In this document: one piece after another, positions 17,487 through 33,836 of the stretch
Numbering within the stretch: the first letter of the stretch is position 1
How the letters are laid out: each line of letters opens with the position of its first letter
Assembly (NCBI GenBank): GCA_902789445.1
Contig: CADAOB010000004.1
Coordinates: 1 to 64,000, forward strand
Reading direction: 5' to 3'
From: an uncultured Bacteroidia bacterium
GTDB taxonomy: Bacteria > Bacteroidota > Bacteroidia > Bacteroidales > UBA932
DNA: 64,000 nt
Translations under genes and position numbers: made by a program
Notes under the pieces: model-generated
The model's database searches: none
What the model was told of the DNA's origin: nothing
What the model saw: the letters and a program-made list of their open reading frames with translations, nothing else

Positions 17487-17864
17487 ATGGCAGACATCAA
17501 AGCTCTTGCGGAAGAACTTGTTAACCTTACCGTAAAAGAAGTCCAGGAACTTGCACAGATCCTCAAAGATGAATATGGTATCGAACCTGCAGCTGCTGCA
17601 GTAGTCGTTGCCGCTGAAGGTGGCGCCGGCGCTCCCGCCGAGGCCGAGCAGACCGCTTTCGACGTGATCCTCGTTTCCCCCGGCCAGGCCAAACTCCAGA
17701 TGGTGAAAGCCGTCAAGGAACTCACGGGCCTCGGACTGAAGGAAGCCAAGGAACTCGTTGACAAGGCTCCGAACGCAGTCATCAAGGAGAAAGTCTCCAA
17801 GTCTGAAGCAGAACAGGTCAAGGCAGCTCTCGAAGAAGCAGGCGGCGAAGTTGAACTTAAGTAG
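17487..17864 (+). CDS. rplL: Ribosomal protein L7/L12
   Basis: The multicopy stalk protein that recruits translation GTPases. The N-terminal dimerisation helices (to about 33), an Ala-rich hinge (about 34-53), and the C-terminal domain with [20 protein letters not shown] are all visible. The length of 125 is typical. Two hairpins separate it from rpoB. Confidence 0.97.
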   Translation: MADIKALAEELVNLTVKEVQELAQILKDEYGIEPAAAAVVVAAEGGAGAPAEAEQTAFDVILVSPGQAKLQMVKAVKELTGLGLKEAKELVDKAPNAVIKEKVSKSEAEQVKAALEEAGGEVELK

Positions 17865-17879
17865 CCACATGCCCACTTC

Positions 17880-17935
17880 TTCCCGCTAGCGGGAAAGAAA
17901 TCCGGGTTTAGGGCCTGCGGGCCCTAAACCTTTTT
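17880..17935 (+). terminator. Tandem hairpins with T tract between rplL and rpoB (attenuator)
   Basis: First, a 16-base perfect palindrome TTCCCGCTAGCGGGAA (17880-17895). Second, an 11-bp perfect stem GGTTTAGGGCC/GGCCCTAAACC (17905-17915 with 17920-17930) followed by TTTTT. The second has full intrinsic-terminator form yet sits inside the operon, so partial read-through that sets the ratio of stalk protein to polymerase is the likely role, as in the E. coli rplL-rpoB attenuator. Confidence 0.8.
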
Positions 17936-17974
17936 GTCGTTATTTTAAGTTTATTCACAACCCGCCTTTATAAA

Positions 17975-21796
<3,822 letters not shown>

Positions 21797-21833
21797 TCGT
21801 TTTCCAAGTGTTTGACAAGTAAAAAGAAAGGAT

Positions 21834-26105
<4,272 letters not shown>

Positions 26106-26113
26106 GAAAGGCT

Positions 26114-26620
26114 ATGGCAATCATCCGTCCCCTGAGAGGTTTCACCCCGAAGATCGGAAAGAATTGCTTCATTGCTGAAAATGCTGTAATCATCGGCGAC
26201 GTAACCATCGGCGATGATTGCAGCATTTGGTATGGAGTAGTCCTGCGGGGTGACGTCAACACCATCAAGATCGGCAACCGCGTGAACATCCAGGACAACG
26301 CCAGCGTCCACACGCTCTACCAGCGCTCGGTCACCATCATCGGCGACGACGTGTCGGTCGGGCACAACGCCGTGGTGCACGGCGCCAAGGTCGGCAACGA
26401 CGTCCTGGTGGGCATGGGTGCCGTCCTGATGGACAATGCCGAAATCGCCGACGGCAGCATCATCGCCGCCGGTGCCGTGGTCCTGAGCAATGCGAAACTG
26501 GAACCGGGCGTCTATGCCGGCGTCCCCGCCAAGAAGGTCAAGGACGGCTCCGAATCCGTCACCACCGCCGCCCACAAGAACGCCCAGGGCTATATGATGT
26601 ATAAAGAATGGTATAAATAG
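26114..26620 (+). CDS. Gamma-carbonic-anhydrase-like hexapeptide-repeat protein
   Basis: A left-handed beta-helix protein of the gamma-CA/YrdA/PaaY group. Hexapeptide repeats such as IGDVTIGDD, VGHNAVVHGAKVG and VGMGAVL run through residues 20-145. The candidate zinc histidines are in NASVHT, and GHNAVVHG gives the second and third ligands, so a metal site is intact; whether it hydrates CO2 is not known. The length of 168 is typical. It follows rpoC by eight bases, and its last 31 bases overlap the 3' end of murI on the other strand. Confidence 0.85.
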   Translation: MAIIRPLRGFTPKIGKNCFIAENAVIIGDVTIGDDCSIWYGVVLRGDVNTIKIGNRVNIQDNASVHTLYQRSVTIIGDDVSVGHNAVVHGAKVGNDVLVGMGAVLMDNAEIADGSIIAAGAVVLSNAKLEPGVYAGVPAKKVKDGSESVTTAAHKNAQGYMMYKEWYK

Positions 26621-27393
26621 CTGTCTGCCTGCGGGCCGGCGATCTGCCGGACCAGCTGCCTGAGGACAGTGTCTTCACCGGTCGAGAAGAAGGTCGAAAG
26701 GCCCGGCTTCCCGGCCGGTTGCTTTTTCCCGGTACGCTCGCGCAGGTCCGCCAGTACGCGCTGGGCCTGGCGGGCAACGGCCGGCGCCGGGTTGACGATG
26801 GCGGCGCGGCCGTCCACGATCCTGGCGATGGTGCCGGTCAGGAACGGATAGTGGGTGCAGCCCAGCACGATGTGGTCAGCGCCCGCTTCCAGCATCGGCC
26901 GGACATAGCGGCCGACGAGCGATTCGGCCTCGGGACCCGCCACTTCTCCCCGCTCGACCAGTTCGACCAGGCCCGTCCCTACCTGCTCGATCACTTTCAC
27001 CCGGCCGGAGAAGCGGGCCAGGGTATTGAGATACAGGCGTCCCTTGAAGGTACCGGCCGTGGCGAGCACGCCCACCACCCCGCTCTGCGAACGCAGGGCG
27101 GCCGGCTTGAGTGCCGGCTCCATTCCCACGAAAGGGATCGCGAAAGACGAACGGAGCGTCGAAATGGCCGCCGCCGTAGCTGTATTGCAGGCGACGACAA
27201 CGACTTCCGCCCCTTGCGAGATGAGAAAGCGGCTTACGGCCATTGCCCGATCGACCACAAAGGCGGGGTCTTTCGGACCGTAAGGGCAATAAGCCCCGTC
27301 TGAGACATAGCAGAAATCCTCCGCGGGCATCGCCGCCCGCAACTCCTTCCAAACTGAAAGGCCACCTACACCAGAGTCGTAAACACCGATCAT
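26590..27393 (-). CDS. murI: Glutamate racemase
   Basis: Interconverts L- and D-glutamate to supply D-Glu for peptidoglycan. The N terminus IGVYDSGVGGLSVWKEL has the catalytic-loop Asp-Ser. The two catalytic cysteines lie in VVACNTATAA (about residue 72) and VLGCTHYPFLTG (about residue 180). The length of 267 is typical. The C-terminal ten or so codons overlap the convergent hexapeptide gene. The minus-strand -7 box TATCTTTG lies just upstream of the start. Confidence 0.94.
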   Translation of the reverse strand: MIGVYDSGVGGLSVWKELRAAMPAEDFCYVSDGAYCPYGPKDPAFVVDRAMAVSRFLISQGAEVVVVACNTATAAAISTLRSSFAIPFVGMEPALKPAALRSQSGVVGVLATAGTFKGRLYLNTLARFSGRVKVIEQVGTGLVELVERGEVAGPEAESLVGRYVRPMLEAGADHIVLGCTHYPFLTGTIARIVDGRAAIVNPAPAVARQAQRVLADLRERTGKKQPAGKPGLSTFFSTGEDTVLRQLVRQIAGPQADSYLYHSLYII

Positions 27394-27401
27394 TTCGGAT
27401 T

Positions 27402-27409
27402 CAAAGATA
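27402..27409 (-). promoter_or_regulatory. murI -7 promoter element
   Basis: TATCTTTG on the minus strand, a perfect TAnnTTTG box about ten bases ahead of the murI ATG. No convincing -33 element is seen. Confidence 0.4.
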
Positions 27410-27576
27410 CGAAAAAACAGCGTGCAGAATAGGATATTTAAAAAAATTATCTTACTTTTACACGTCCTTTGCGCCGTTTGAAAGCAGTTGATTTCTTTCG
27501 AATCAAGGACGATGTTAAAAAAGAAAGAAAAAAATAATTAGCAAACCGGCCCCGGCGCTTGGAATATAAAAGAGAT

Positions 27577-27607
27577 TTTGAAATAAAAATAAATTATTAT
27601 AAATTTG
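27577..27607 (+). promoter_or_regulatory. susC-like operon promoter
   Basis: TTTG at 27577-27580, a 19-base spacer and a perfect TAAATTTG -7 box at 27600-27607. The 5' untranslated region would be about 75 bases and A/T-rich. The 290-base gap between murI and this gene holds this promoter and no gene; no anti-sigma/ECF or hybrid two-component regulator is adjacent. Confidence 0.75.
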
Positions 27608-27685
27608 TAACGCGCAAAAGGCCCAAAAAGCATTAATTTGAAATTCATCAACCTATTTATTTTTTAACTTAATAACCAAAACTCC

Positions 27686-30676
27686 ATGAAAAAAGTCAGT
27701 TTAGTTTTGACAACCCTGCTGATGGCTTTCTCGCTCTTCGCGCAGAACATCGCCGTCAGAGGTACTGTGACTGATGCAAGCACAGGAGAACCGGTGGCAT
27801 TTGCGTCCATCGCGGTCAAAGGTACGACCAGCGGAACTTCTTCCGGTCTGGACGGCACCTACACCCTCAACGCACCTGCCAACGCGACACTTGTTTTCAG
27901 CTTCATCGGCTACAAGACGCAGGAGATCGTCGTCAACGGACGCACCGTGGTCGACTGCGCACTGGCCGCAGACGCTGAGTATCTGGAAGACGTGATCGTC
28001 ATCGGTTACGGTACGACCCGCCGCGAGGCGAAGACCGGTGCCGTGTCGACCGTCAAGGCCGACGAGATCGCAGCCGTCCCGGCTTCGTCCGTCGACAAGA
28101 TGCTGGCCGGTAAGATGGCCGGTGTGACCATCTCCTCCGAGACCGGACAGCCGGGTTCCAACTCGCAGATCCGTATCCGCGGTACATCATCCATCAACGC
28201 CGGCAACGAGCCTCTCTGGGTCGTCGACGGTATTCCGGTGATGTCGGGTGACCAGAGCTACTTCACCAACACGAACAACGCCATCGCCGCCATCAACCCG
28301 AACGATATCGAGAGCCTGACCGTCCTGAAGGACGCGGCTGCCGCCTCCATCTACGGTTCCCGCGCTGCGAACGGCGTCATCCTGGTGACCACCAAGAGCG
28401 GTAAAGCCGGCAAGGCTTCGTTCAGCGCCCGTGCGAAATTCGGTGTCAGCACCCTCGCCAACGACAATCACTTCCGCGTGATGACCGGCCAGGAGCTGTA
28501 TGACTTCTACAAAGTGGCCTACGCCAACGCCGGCCGCGACATCAACAACTACTACGATCCGAGCACGCCCAACAAGCCGATGACCGACTGGATCAAGGAA
28601 CTGACCCGCGTCGGTCGCCTGCAGGAGTATGAGCTAAATGCTACGGCCGGTACCGAAAGGGGCCGTTTCTACTCCTCCCTCTCCTATCAGGACAACCAGG
28701 GCGTCTCCTACGCCACGAGCTACAAGCGTCTCACCGGTCGTGTGAACTCCGACTATAAGCTGACCCGTACCCTGGACATCGGCACACGCGTGAACATCGC
28801 CTACACCGAGAACCACGATACGGAAATGCAGAGCCTGTACTACTCCAACCCGTTCTTCGCCGGCCTGATCATCCGCCCGTGGACCCCGCTCTACGACCCG
28901 GAAACCGGCGAGTACAACCAGAACATCCCGGAGAACTCCAACACAAACCCGCTCTGGAACGCCCTCTGCCACGGTGAAGACCAGTGGGAGAAACAGTTCC
29001 GTACGCAGGCTTCCATGTACCTGCAGTGGGAGCCGATCGAAGGCCTCGTGTTCAAGACCAACAACATGTTTGAAGGCACCTTCGGCGAAGGTATCCGCTA
29101 CTGGGGTCCGGACCCGGGCGATACCGAAGGTACCCTCCAGGGTTCCCGCAGCCAGTATATCCAGCTGACGACCTCCAACACCGCCACCTACAGCAAGATG
29201 TTCGGCGACCACTCGCTGCGCGTCATGCTCGGCCAGGAGGCGATGAGAAGGACCTACGCCAGCCTCTACGGCTACGCCCCGGGCGTGGATGCCAACATCC
29301 CGTACTTCTCCACCTCGACCGACAGCAGCAGCAACATTTCCGATTCGTTCAATGCCCGCACACTGCTCTCCTTCTTCGGCAACGTGGACTACAACTATGC
29401 CAACCGTTACTTCCTGGCGGCTTCGATCCGTGAGGATGGTTCCTCGCTCTTCGGCGCCAAGAACAAATGGGGTACCTTCTGGTCCGCTTCCGCTTCCTGG
29501 AACATCACCAGCGAGGAATGGATGAAGAGCACTTCCAACTGGCTCTCGCTCCTGAAACTGCGTGCCAGCTACGGTGTCAACGGTAACAACAACATTTCCC
29601 CGTACCGCGCTTACGGCGTGTACGCTTCCAGCGCCTACAACGGCGGCAACGGCATGCTGCCGTCCACCCCGGCCAACGACCTCCTCTCCTGGGAGCTCAA
29701 CAAGACCTGGAACGTGGGTCTGGACTTCGCCTTCTTCAACAACCGTCTCAACGGCCAGATCGACCTCTATACCCGTAACACCAGCGACATGCTGCTCAGC
29801 AAGTCGGTGCCGCAGACCTCCGGTTTCGGCAGCAACTTCATGAACATCGGTTCGATGAACAACAAGGGTATCGAGTTCCAGCTGGAAGGCGACATCATCC
29901 GCAGCACGGACTTCGTCTGGACCGCGGGCTTCAACATCGCCTACAACAAATCGACGGTCCTCGACCTGGGTGACGACGAATGGATGGCCTCTTCCTACGA
30001 CAGCCGTCTGCGCCACGTCGTCGGCAAGAACTTCTACAACTTCTACCTGAAGGATTACTACGGAGTTGACCCGACCAACGGCGACGCCCTCTTCCGCGCC
30101 ACCGACCCGGAGCACCCGGACGATCAGTCCTACTACCTGCTGACCAACGACTACAACCAGGCCCGCTACATCTACGCCGGTTCCCCGGAGCCGAAGTTCA
30201 CGGGCGGTTTCAACACCAGCCTGAACTGGAAGGGCCTCGAACTGAGTGTCTATACCGAATTCAAGACGCACAACTACGTGTACATCTATGAATGGCGCTA
30301 CATCAACGCCGACGGTAACCAGATGACGATGAACCAGCGTGCCAGCGCCCTCAACTACTGGAAGCAGCCGGGTGACACCGGTGTCCAGCCCAGACCGGTG
30401 GCCGGCAACGCGACCAACTCCTACGGCAACTCCACCCGCTGGCTGCAGCGCGGCGACTATCTCCGTATCAAGGACATCACCCTCTCGTACAACCTTCCGC
30501 AGAATCTTCTCAAGAAGATCAACATGAAGGGTGCCAAGGTGTATGTCAGCGCCCTGAACCCCTACACGTTCCACGATGTGGACTGGTGGGATCCTGAACG
30601 CGGTATGGAAGGCATGGGCTGGGGTATCTACCCGCACACCAAGACCTTCGCCGGCGGTATCGAACTCACTTTCTAA
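27686..30676 (+). CDS. SusC/RagA-family TonB-dependent outer-membrane receptor
   Basis: A 996-residue beta-barrel importer that works with the following SusD lipoprotein in a lidded complex to bring oligomers into the periplasm. Signal peptide to about residue 20 (FSLFAQ). A carboxypeptidase-regulatory-like domain (about 22-105) contains FASIAVKG and FSFIGYKTQEI. The SusC signature VIVIGYGTTRR leads into the plug domain with IRIRGTSSINAGNEPLWVVDG, then the barrel ending in GGIELTF with the terminal Phe. No extra signalling domain for an anti-sigma partner is visible. The substrate cannot be read from the sequence; no glycoside hydrolase is linked, while a protease is. Confidence 0.96.
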   Translation: MKKVSLVLTTLLMAFSLFAQNIAVRGTVTDASTGEPVAFASIAVKGTTSGTSSGLDGTYTLNAPANATLVFSFIGYKTQEIVVNGRTVVDCALAADAEYLEDVIVIGYGTTRREAKTGAVSTVKADEIAAVPASSVDKMLAGKMAGVTISSETGQPGSNSQIRIRGTSSINAGNEPLWVVDGIPVMSGDQSYFTNTNNAIAAINPNDIESLTVLKDAAAASIYGSRAANGVILVTTKSGKAGKASFSARAKFGVSTLANDNHFRVMTGQELYDFYKVAYANAGRDINNYYDPSTPNKPMTDWIKELTRVGRLQEYELNATAGTERGRFYSSLSYQDNQGVSYATSYKRLTGRVNSDYKLTRTLDIGTRVNIAYTENHDTEMQSLYYSNPFFAGLIIRPWTPLYDPETGEYNQNIPENSNTNPLWNALCHGEDQWEKQFRTQASMYLQWEPIEGLVFKTNNMFEGTFGEGIRYWGPDPGDTEGTLQGSRSQYIQLTTSNTATYSKMFGDHSLRVMLGQEAMRRTYASLYGYAPGVDANIPYFSTSTDSSSNISDSFNARTLLSFFGNVDYNYANRYFLAASIREDGSSLFGAKNKWGTFWSASASWNITSEEWMKSTSNWLSLLKLRASYGVNGNNNISPYRAYGVYASSAYNGGNGMLPSTPANDLLSWELNKTWNVGLDFAFFNNRLNGQIDLYTRNTSDMLLSKSVPQTSGFGSNFMNIGSMNNKGIEFQLEGDIIRSTDFVWTAGFNIAYNKSTVLDLGDDEWMASSYDSRLRHVVGKNFYNFYLKDYYGVDPTNGDALFRATDPEHPDDQSYYLLTNDYNQARYIYAGSPEPKFTGGFNTSLNWKGLELSVYTEFKTHNYVYIYEWRYINADGNQMTMNQRASALNYWKQPGDTGVQPRPVAGNATNSYGNSTRWLQRGDYLRIKDITLSYNLPQNLLKKINMKGAKVYVSALNPYTFHDVDWWDPERGMEGMGWGIYPHTKTFAGGIELTF

Positions 30677-30693
30677 ATTAAGGAGGCAAGACA

Positions 30694-32178
30694 ATGAAAA
30701 AGTATATTATCGCTCTCTTCGCAATCCTGACCCTGGTCACTTCCTGCAACGTGAAGGAATTCCTGACCGAGGATCCCGTGATGTCGCAGAGTACGGAACT
30801 GACGCTCTCCGACTACAATGGCCTGAACAAGGCAGTGGCTGGTGCCTACTCCCCGCTGGCAAGCAGCACCTGGTACGGCAACTTCTTCGTGCTTGACGCC
30901 GAGATGCGTGCCGGCAACGCCATGATTCCGATCAACACGAACTTCCAGTCAGGCCGTATGTCGGTTCCTTACCACATGACTTACGAGCCCAGTTCGACCT
31001 CCGGTCTCTGGGGCACGGCCTACTTTGTGATCTCCGCCTGCAACAATGTGCTCAATGCCATTGAAACCAACGCGGAGAATCTGGTGACCAGCTCCGTGAC
31101 GACGGCCGACCTGAACAACCTCAAGGCCGAAGCCCTCGCCCTGCGCGGCTTCGCCCATTTCGACCTGCTCCGCCTCTACAGCCGTCTCGACGGTTCCAAC
31201 GGTGAGTACGGTATCTGCGTGATCACCACGCCGCAGCTTCCGACCGATATGCCGGCCCGTGCCACTGTCGAAGAAAGCTACGCCCAGATCATCAAGGACC
31301 TGACCGACGCCGAAAGCCTGATGGCCGATAGCTATGTCCGCAGCGGCGTGGCCGACAGCAAGGCGGTCTTCACCAAAGATGCCATCCAGGCCCTCCTGGC
31401 CCGCGTCTATCTGTATCATAAGGACTATGCCAAGGCTTCCGAGTACGCCAGCAAGATCATCAACAGTGGTCGCTACTCCCTCTGGACGGCCGACGAATAC
31501 ACCTCCGTATGGGGCAAGGACGTGGCCGGAAACGGCGGTGAAGTGATCTTCGAGGTCTATGGCAAGCGTTCCAACGCCTACGATGCCTATTGGGAAGGCC
31601 CTTCCCACATGACCAATCCGCTCGGCTACGCCGACTGCGCAGCGACCGATCAGCTCGCCGATCTCTTCGAGGACGGTGACGTGCGCGGCACCACCGGTGT
31701 CCGCGGCAAAGACGACGGCAAGGCCATGTTCTGCACCGACAAGGACGAAGCTTCCGGCGGTCAACTCTGGACCATGAAGTACTACGGCAAGGGCGAAGGC
31801 AATGCGACCTCCACCCCGGACGTGAGCAACACCATCGTGCTGCGTCTCTCCGAGATGTACCTCATCCGCGCTGAAGCTGCCGTGAACGGTTCCGGTACGA
31901 CCGCCCTGGCCGACCTGAACGCCATCCGCGCCGCCCGTGGCGCCAGCCTGCTGACCAGCGCCGGCAAGGCCGACGTTGCCCTCGAGCGCCGTCTGGAGCT
32001 CAACTTCGAAGGCCACCTCTGGTTCGACCTCGACCGCACCGGCGGTTCGGTCTCCTACTCCGACGCCAACATCACGCGCAATATCGAACCCACCTCGAAA
32101 TTCTGGGCCCTCCCGATTCCGAAGCTGCAGGTCGATATCAACGAGAATCTGAAACAAAACCCGGGCTACGGGAACTAA
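30694..32178 (+). CDS. SusD/RagB-family surface lipoprotein
   Basis: The lid and ligand-binding partner of the SusC-like receptor, 494 residues. Lipoprotein signal with lipobox LVTSC at about residues 15-19. The N-terminal helical SusD region includes AYSPLASSTWYG and the TPR-like LKAEALALRGFAHFDLLRLY (about 144-163). The C-terminal RagB/SusD part has LRLSEMYLIRAEAA and FWALPIPKLQ near the end, both conserved family segments. It starts 17 bases after the SusC gene, so a shared transcript is expected. Confidence 0.96.
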   Translation: MKKYIIALFAILTLVTSCNVKEFLTEDPVMSQSTELTLSDYNGLNKAVAGAYSPLASSTWYGNFFVLDAEMRAGNAMIPINTNFQSGRMSVPYHMTYEPSSTSGLWGTAYFVISACNNVLNAIETNAENLVTSSVTTADLNNLKAEALALRGFAHFDLLRLYSRLDGSNGEYGICVITTPQLPTDMPARATVEESYAQIIKDLTDAESLMADSYVRSGVADSKAVFTKDAIQALLARVYLYHKDYAKASEYASKIINSGRYSLWTADEYTSVWGKDVAGNGGEVIFEVYGKRSNAYDAYWEGPSHMTNPLGYADCAATDQLADLFEDGDVRGTTGVRGKDDGKAMFCTDKDEASGGQLWTMKYYGKGEGNATSTPDVSNTIVLRLSEMYLIRAEAAVNGSGTTALADLNAIRAARGASLLTSAGKADVALERRLELNFEGHLWFDLDRTGGSVSYSDANITRNIEPTSKFWALPIPKLQVDINENLKQNPGYGN

Positions 32179-32190
32179 TCGACTACTGAC

Positions 32191-33057
32191 ATGAAAAAGA
32201 TATTTTACCTTATCAGTATCGTGGTGCTGGGATTTCTGGCTGCTTCCTGCAACATCAACGAATTCCCCACCTTCGACGACAACGATGCATTTGCCGCATT
32301 CCCGACAACCTCGATGAAGATTGCCGAGGACGGCGGAACGCTCAACATCCCGGTCCACGTGACTTCCCTCAAAGGCATTGCCACGACGGTTACTTACGAA
32401 TTCGTCAACGGCTCCGCTACGCAAGGCGTCGATTTCGAAGATGCTTCCGGTACCGGTTCCCTTTCCTTTGGCGCCGGTGAATCCCAAAAGAACATCGTCG
32501 TGAAGATCCTCCCGCACGCGGGTGTCTTTACGGGCGACCGGACCTTCACGGTCAAGTTCAAATCGGCGGGCGACGTCAATATGGGTGCCAACAACACCTG
32601 CACCGTGACGATCAACGACCTTGACCACCCGCTCTCCGCGATTCTGGGCAACTACAGCTGCAAGACCATGGACGCCTGGGGCGGCGACAACGAGTGGACA
32701 ATGACCTTTATGAAAGACGCCTCCGACGTATCAAAAGTCTGGATCTACAACATCTTTGCACTCGATAACTGGGCCGACATGGACACGATCTTCTACGGCA
32801 TCGTCGATGAAGACATGACCACGATCACCATCCCGCTCGGACAGGAGTCTGAATACAAGTACAGCAACGGCAAACCGATCACGCTGCTCGGCTTCGACGG
32901 CGAAGAGGGTTGGGACGAGGGTTCCATGGTCGTCTCCATCAAGGACGGCGGCAAGACCCTGGTCTGGGATCCCGGTTTTGGCCCGTGGGCCTGGATCGAG
33001 GGTGCCGGCAACCTCAACATCCTCTATGGCGGCTTCACCTGCACGAAGATCGACTAA
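32191..33057 (+). CDS. Lipoprotein with Calx-beta-like domain
   Basis: A 288-residue lipoprotein (lipobox LAASC at about residues 17-21) encoded 12 bases after SusD. Residues about 45-150 form a Calx-beta-like fold with the pattern NIPVHVTS, GSATQGVDFE, GSLSFGAGESQKNIVVKIL and FTVKF, a module found in calcium-binding and adhesion proteins. The C-terminal half (ILGNYSCKTMDAWGGDNEW onward) resembles the unassigned beta-rich region found on accessory lipoproteins of SusCD loci. It is probably a surface glycan- or peptide-binding accessory; the ligand is unknown. A strong terminator follows. Confidence 0.8.
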   Translation: MKKIFYLISIVVLGFLAASCNINEFPTFDDNDAFAAFPTTSMKIAEDGGTLNIPVHVTSLKGIATTVTYEFVNGSATQGVDFEDASGTGSLSFGAGESQKNIVVKILPHAGVFTGDRTFTVKFKSAGDVNMGANNTCTVTINDLDHPLSAILGNYSCKTMDAWGGDNEWTMTFMKDASDVSKVWIYNIFALDNWADMDTIFYGIVDEDMTTITIPLGQESEYKYSNGKPITLLGFDGEEGWDEGSMVVSIKDGGKTLVWDPGFGPWAWIEGAGNLNILYGGFTCTKID

Positions 33058-33075
33058 GACTGTTGATTTCTGATG

Positions 33076-33111
33076 AAAAAGGGAGAAAATTGATTTTTCT
33101 CCCTTTTTTTT
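33076..33111 (+). terminator. Intrinsic terminator after the SusC-SusD-Calx-beta unit
   Basis: A/T-flanked stem AAAAGGGAGAAAA paired with TTTTCTCCCTTTT around a short loop (33076-33089 with 33095-33108), ending in eight T residues. Confidence 0.88.
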
Positions 33112-33135
33112 CGTACTTTAGTGTGATTATTGCTA

Positions 33136-33143
33136 TACGTTTG
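33136..33143 (+). promoter_or_regulatory. -7 promoter element of the second unit of the locus
   Basis: TACGTTTG fits the TAnnTTTG consensus exactly and lies 15 bases before the next start codon. The -33 is weak (TTTC at 33109-33112 inside the preceding terminator T tract). It suggests that the protease/PorV unit is started separately from the SusCD unit. Confidence 0.5.
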
Positions 33144-33158
33144 AAAACACAAATTGCC

Positions 33159-33830
33159 ATGAAACGGATTTTTTTGCTGATTGCTTGCTGGGCCCTTGCA
33201 TTCTGTGCCCAGGCCCAGATTCAAGCCTACACGACCTGGCCTTATCAATACCCTGATTTCCAAAAAGGTAAACTGATCCTTTCGAACGGGCAGGAGCGCA
33301 TCATGCCCATCAATATCCATCTGCTCAAGGGCGACCTGCATTTCATTGATGACAAAGGCGTCATCCAGATGGCACCCGCCGGCCAGTTCTCCGCCGTCCA
33401 GATCGGGGAAGACAGTTTCCGGCGCGTGAACGGTTATCTGATGCAGATCACGCCCGGTCCCGACGAAAAGAATTTCGTCGCCGTGCGCCGTACCATCGAT
33501 CTGACGGCGCTCAACGAAACGGGCGGGGCCTACGGCACCTCCTCCACGACGGCTTCCACCCGGCGGATCACCTCCATCGACATGCCCGGCATGGTCAACA
33601 CCAGCCACATGGAGATCATGCAGAACAAGGAGAACGGCCAAAAGGTGAAAATCAAGGAAGAATATTTCGTGGTCATCGACGGGAACGCCGTCAAAGCCAC
33701 CAAGAAAGAAGTGACGGAGGCCGTCGGCGCCGACAAGGCCGCCGCCTTCAAGCAATTCCTCAAGAAAAACAAAATCAACTGGAAGGACGAACAGAGCCTG
33801 CTCAAGCTTTTCGACTTCCTCGCCCAATAA
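33159..33830 (+). CDS. Secreted protein of unknown function
   Basis: A 223-residue protein with a clear signal peptide (MKRIFLLIACWALAFCAQAQ). The start at ATG 33159 is chosen because it opens the signal peptide right after a -7 box; the frame is open further upstream only through the preceding gene. The mature part begins with YPDFQKGKLILSNGQE, a short beta-rich pattern repeated in Bacteroidetes exported proteins, then LKGDLHFID. A basic C-terminal helical region follows (KQFLKKNKINWKDEQSLLKLF). No catalytic motif is recognised. It is six bases upstream of the protease gene, suggesting a shared operon and envelope role. Confidence 0.7.
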   Translation: MKRIFLLIACWALAFCAQAQIQAYTTWPYQYPDFQKGKLILSNGQERIMPINIHLLKGDLHFIDDKGVIQMAPAGQFSAVQIGEDSFRRVNGYLMQITPGPDEKNFVAVRRTIDLTALNETGGAYGTSSTTASTRRITSIDMPGMVNTSHMEIMQNKENGQKVKIKEEYFVVIDGNAVKATKKEVTEAVGADKAAAFKQFLKKNKINWKDEQSLLKLFDFLAQ

Positions 33831-33836
33831 CACACG

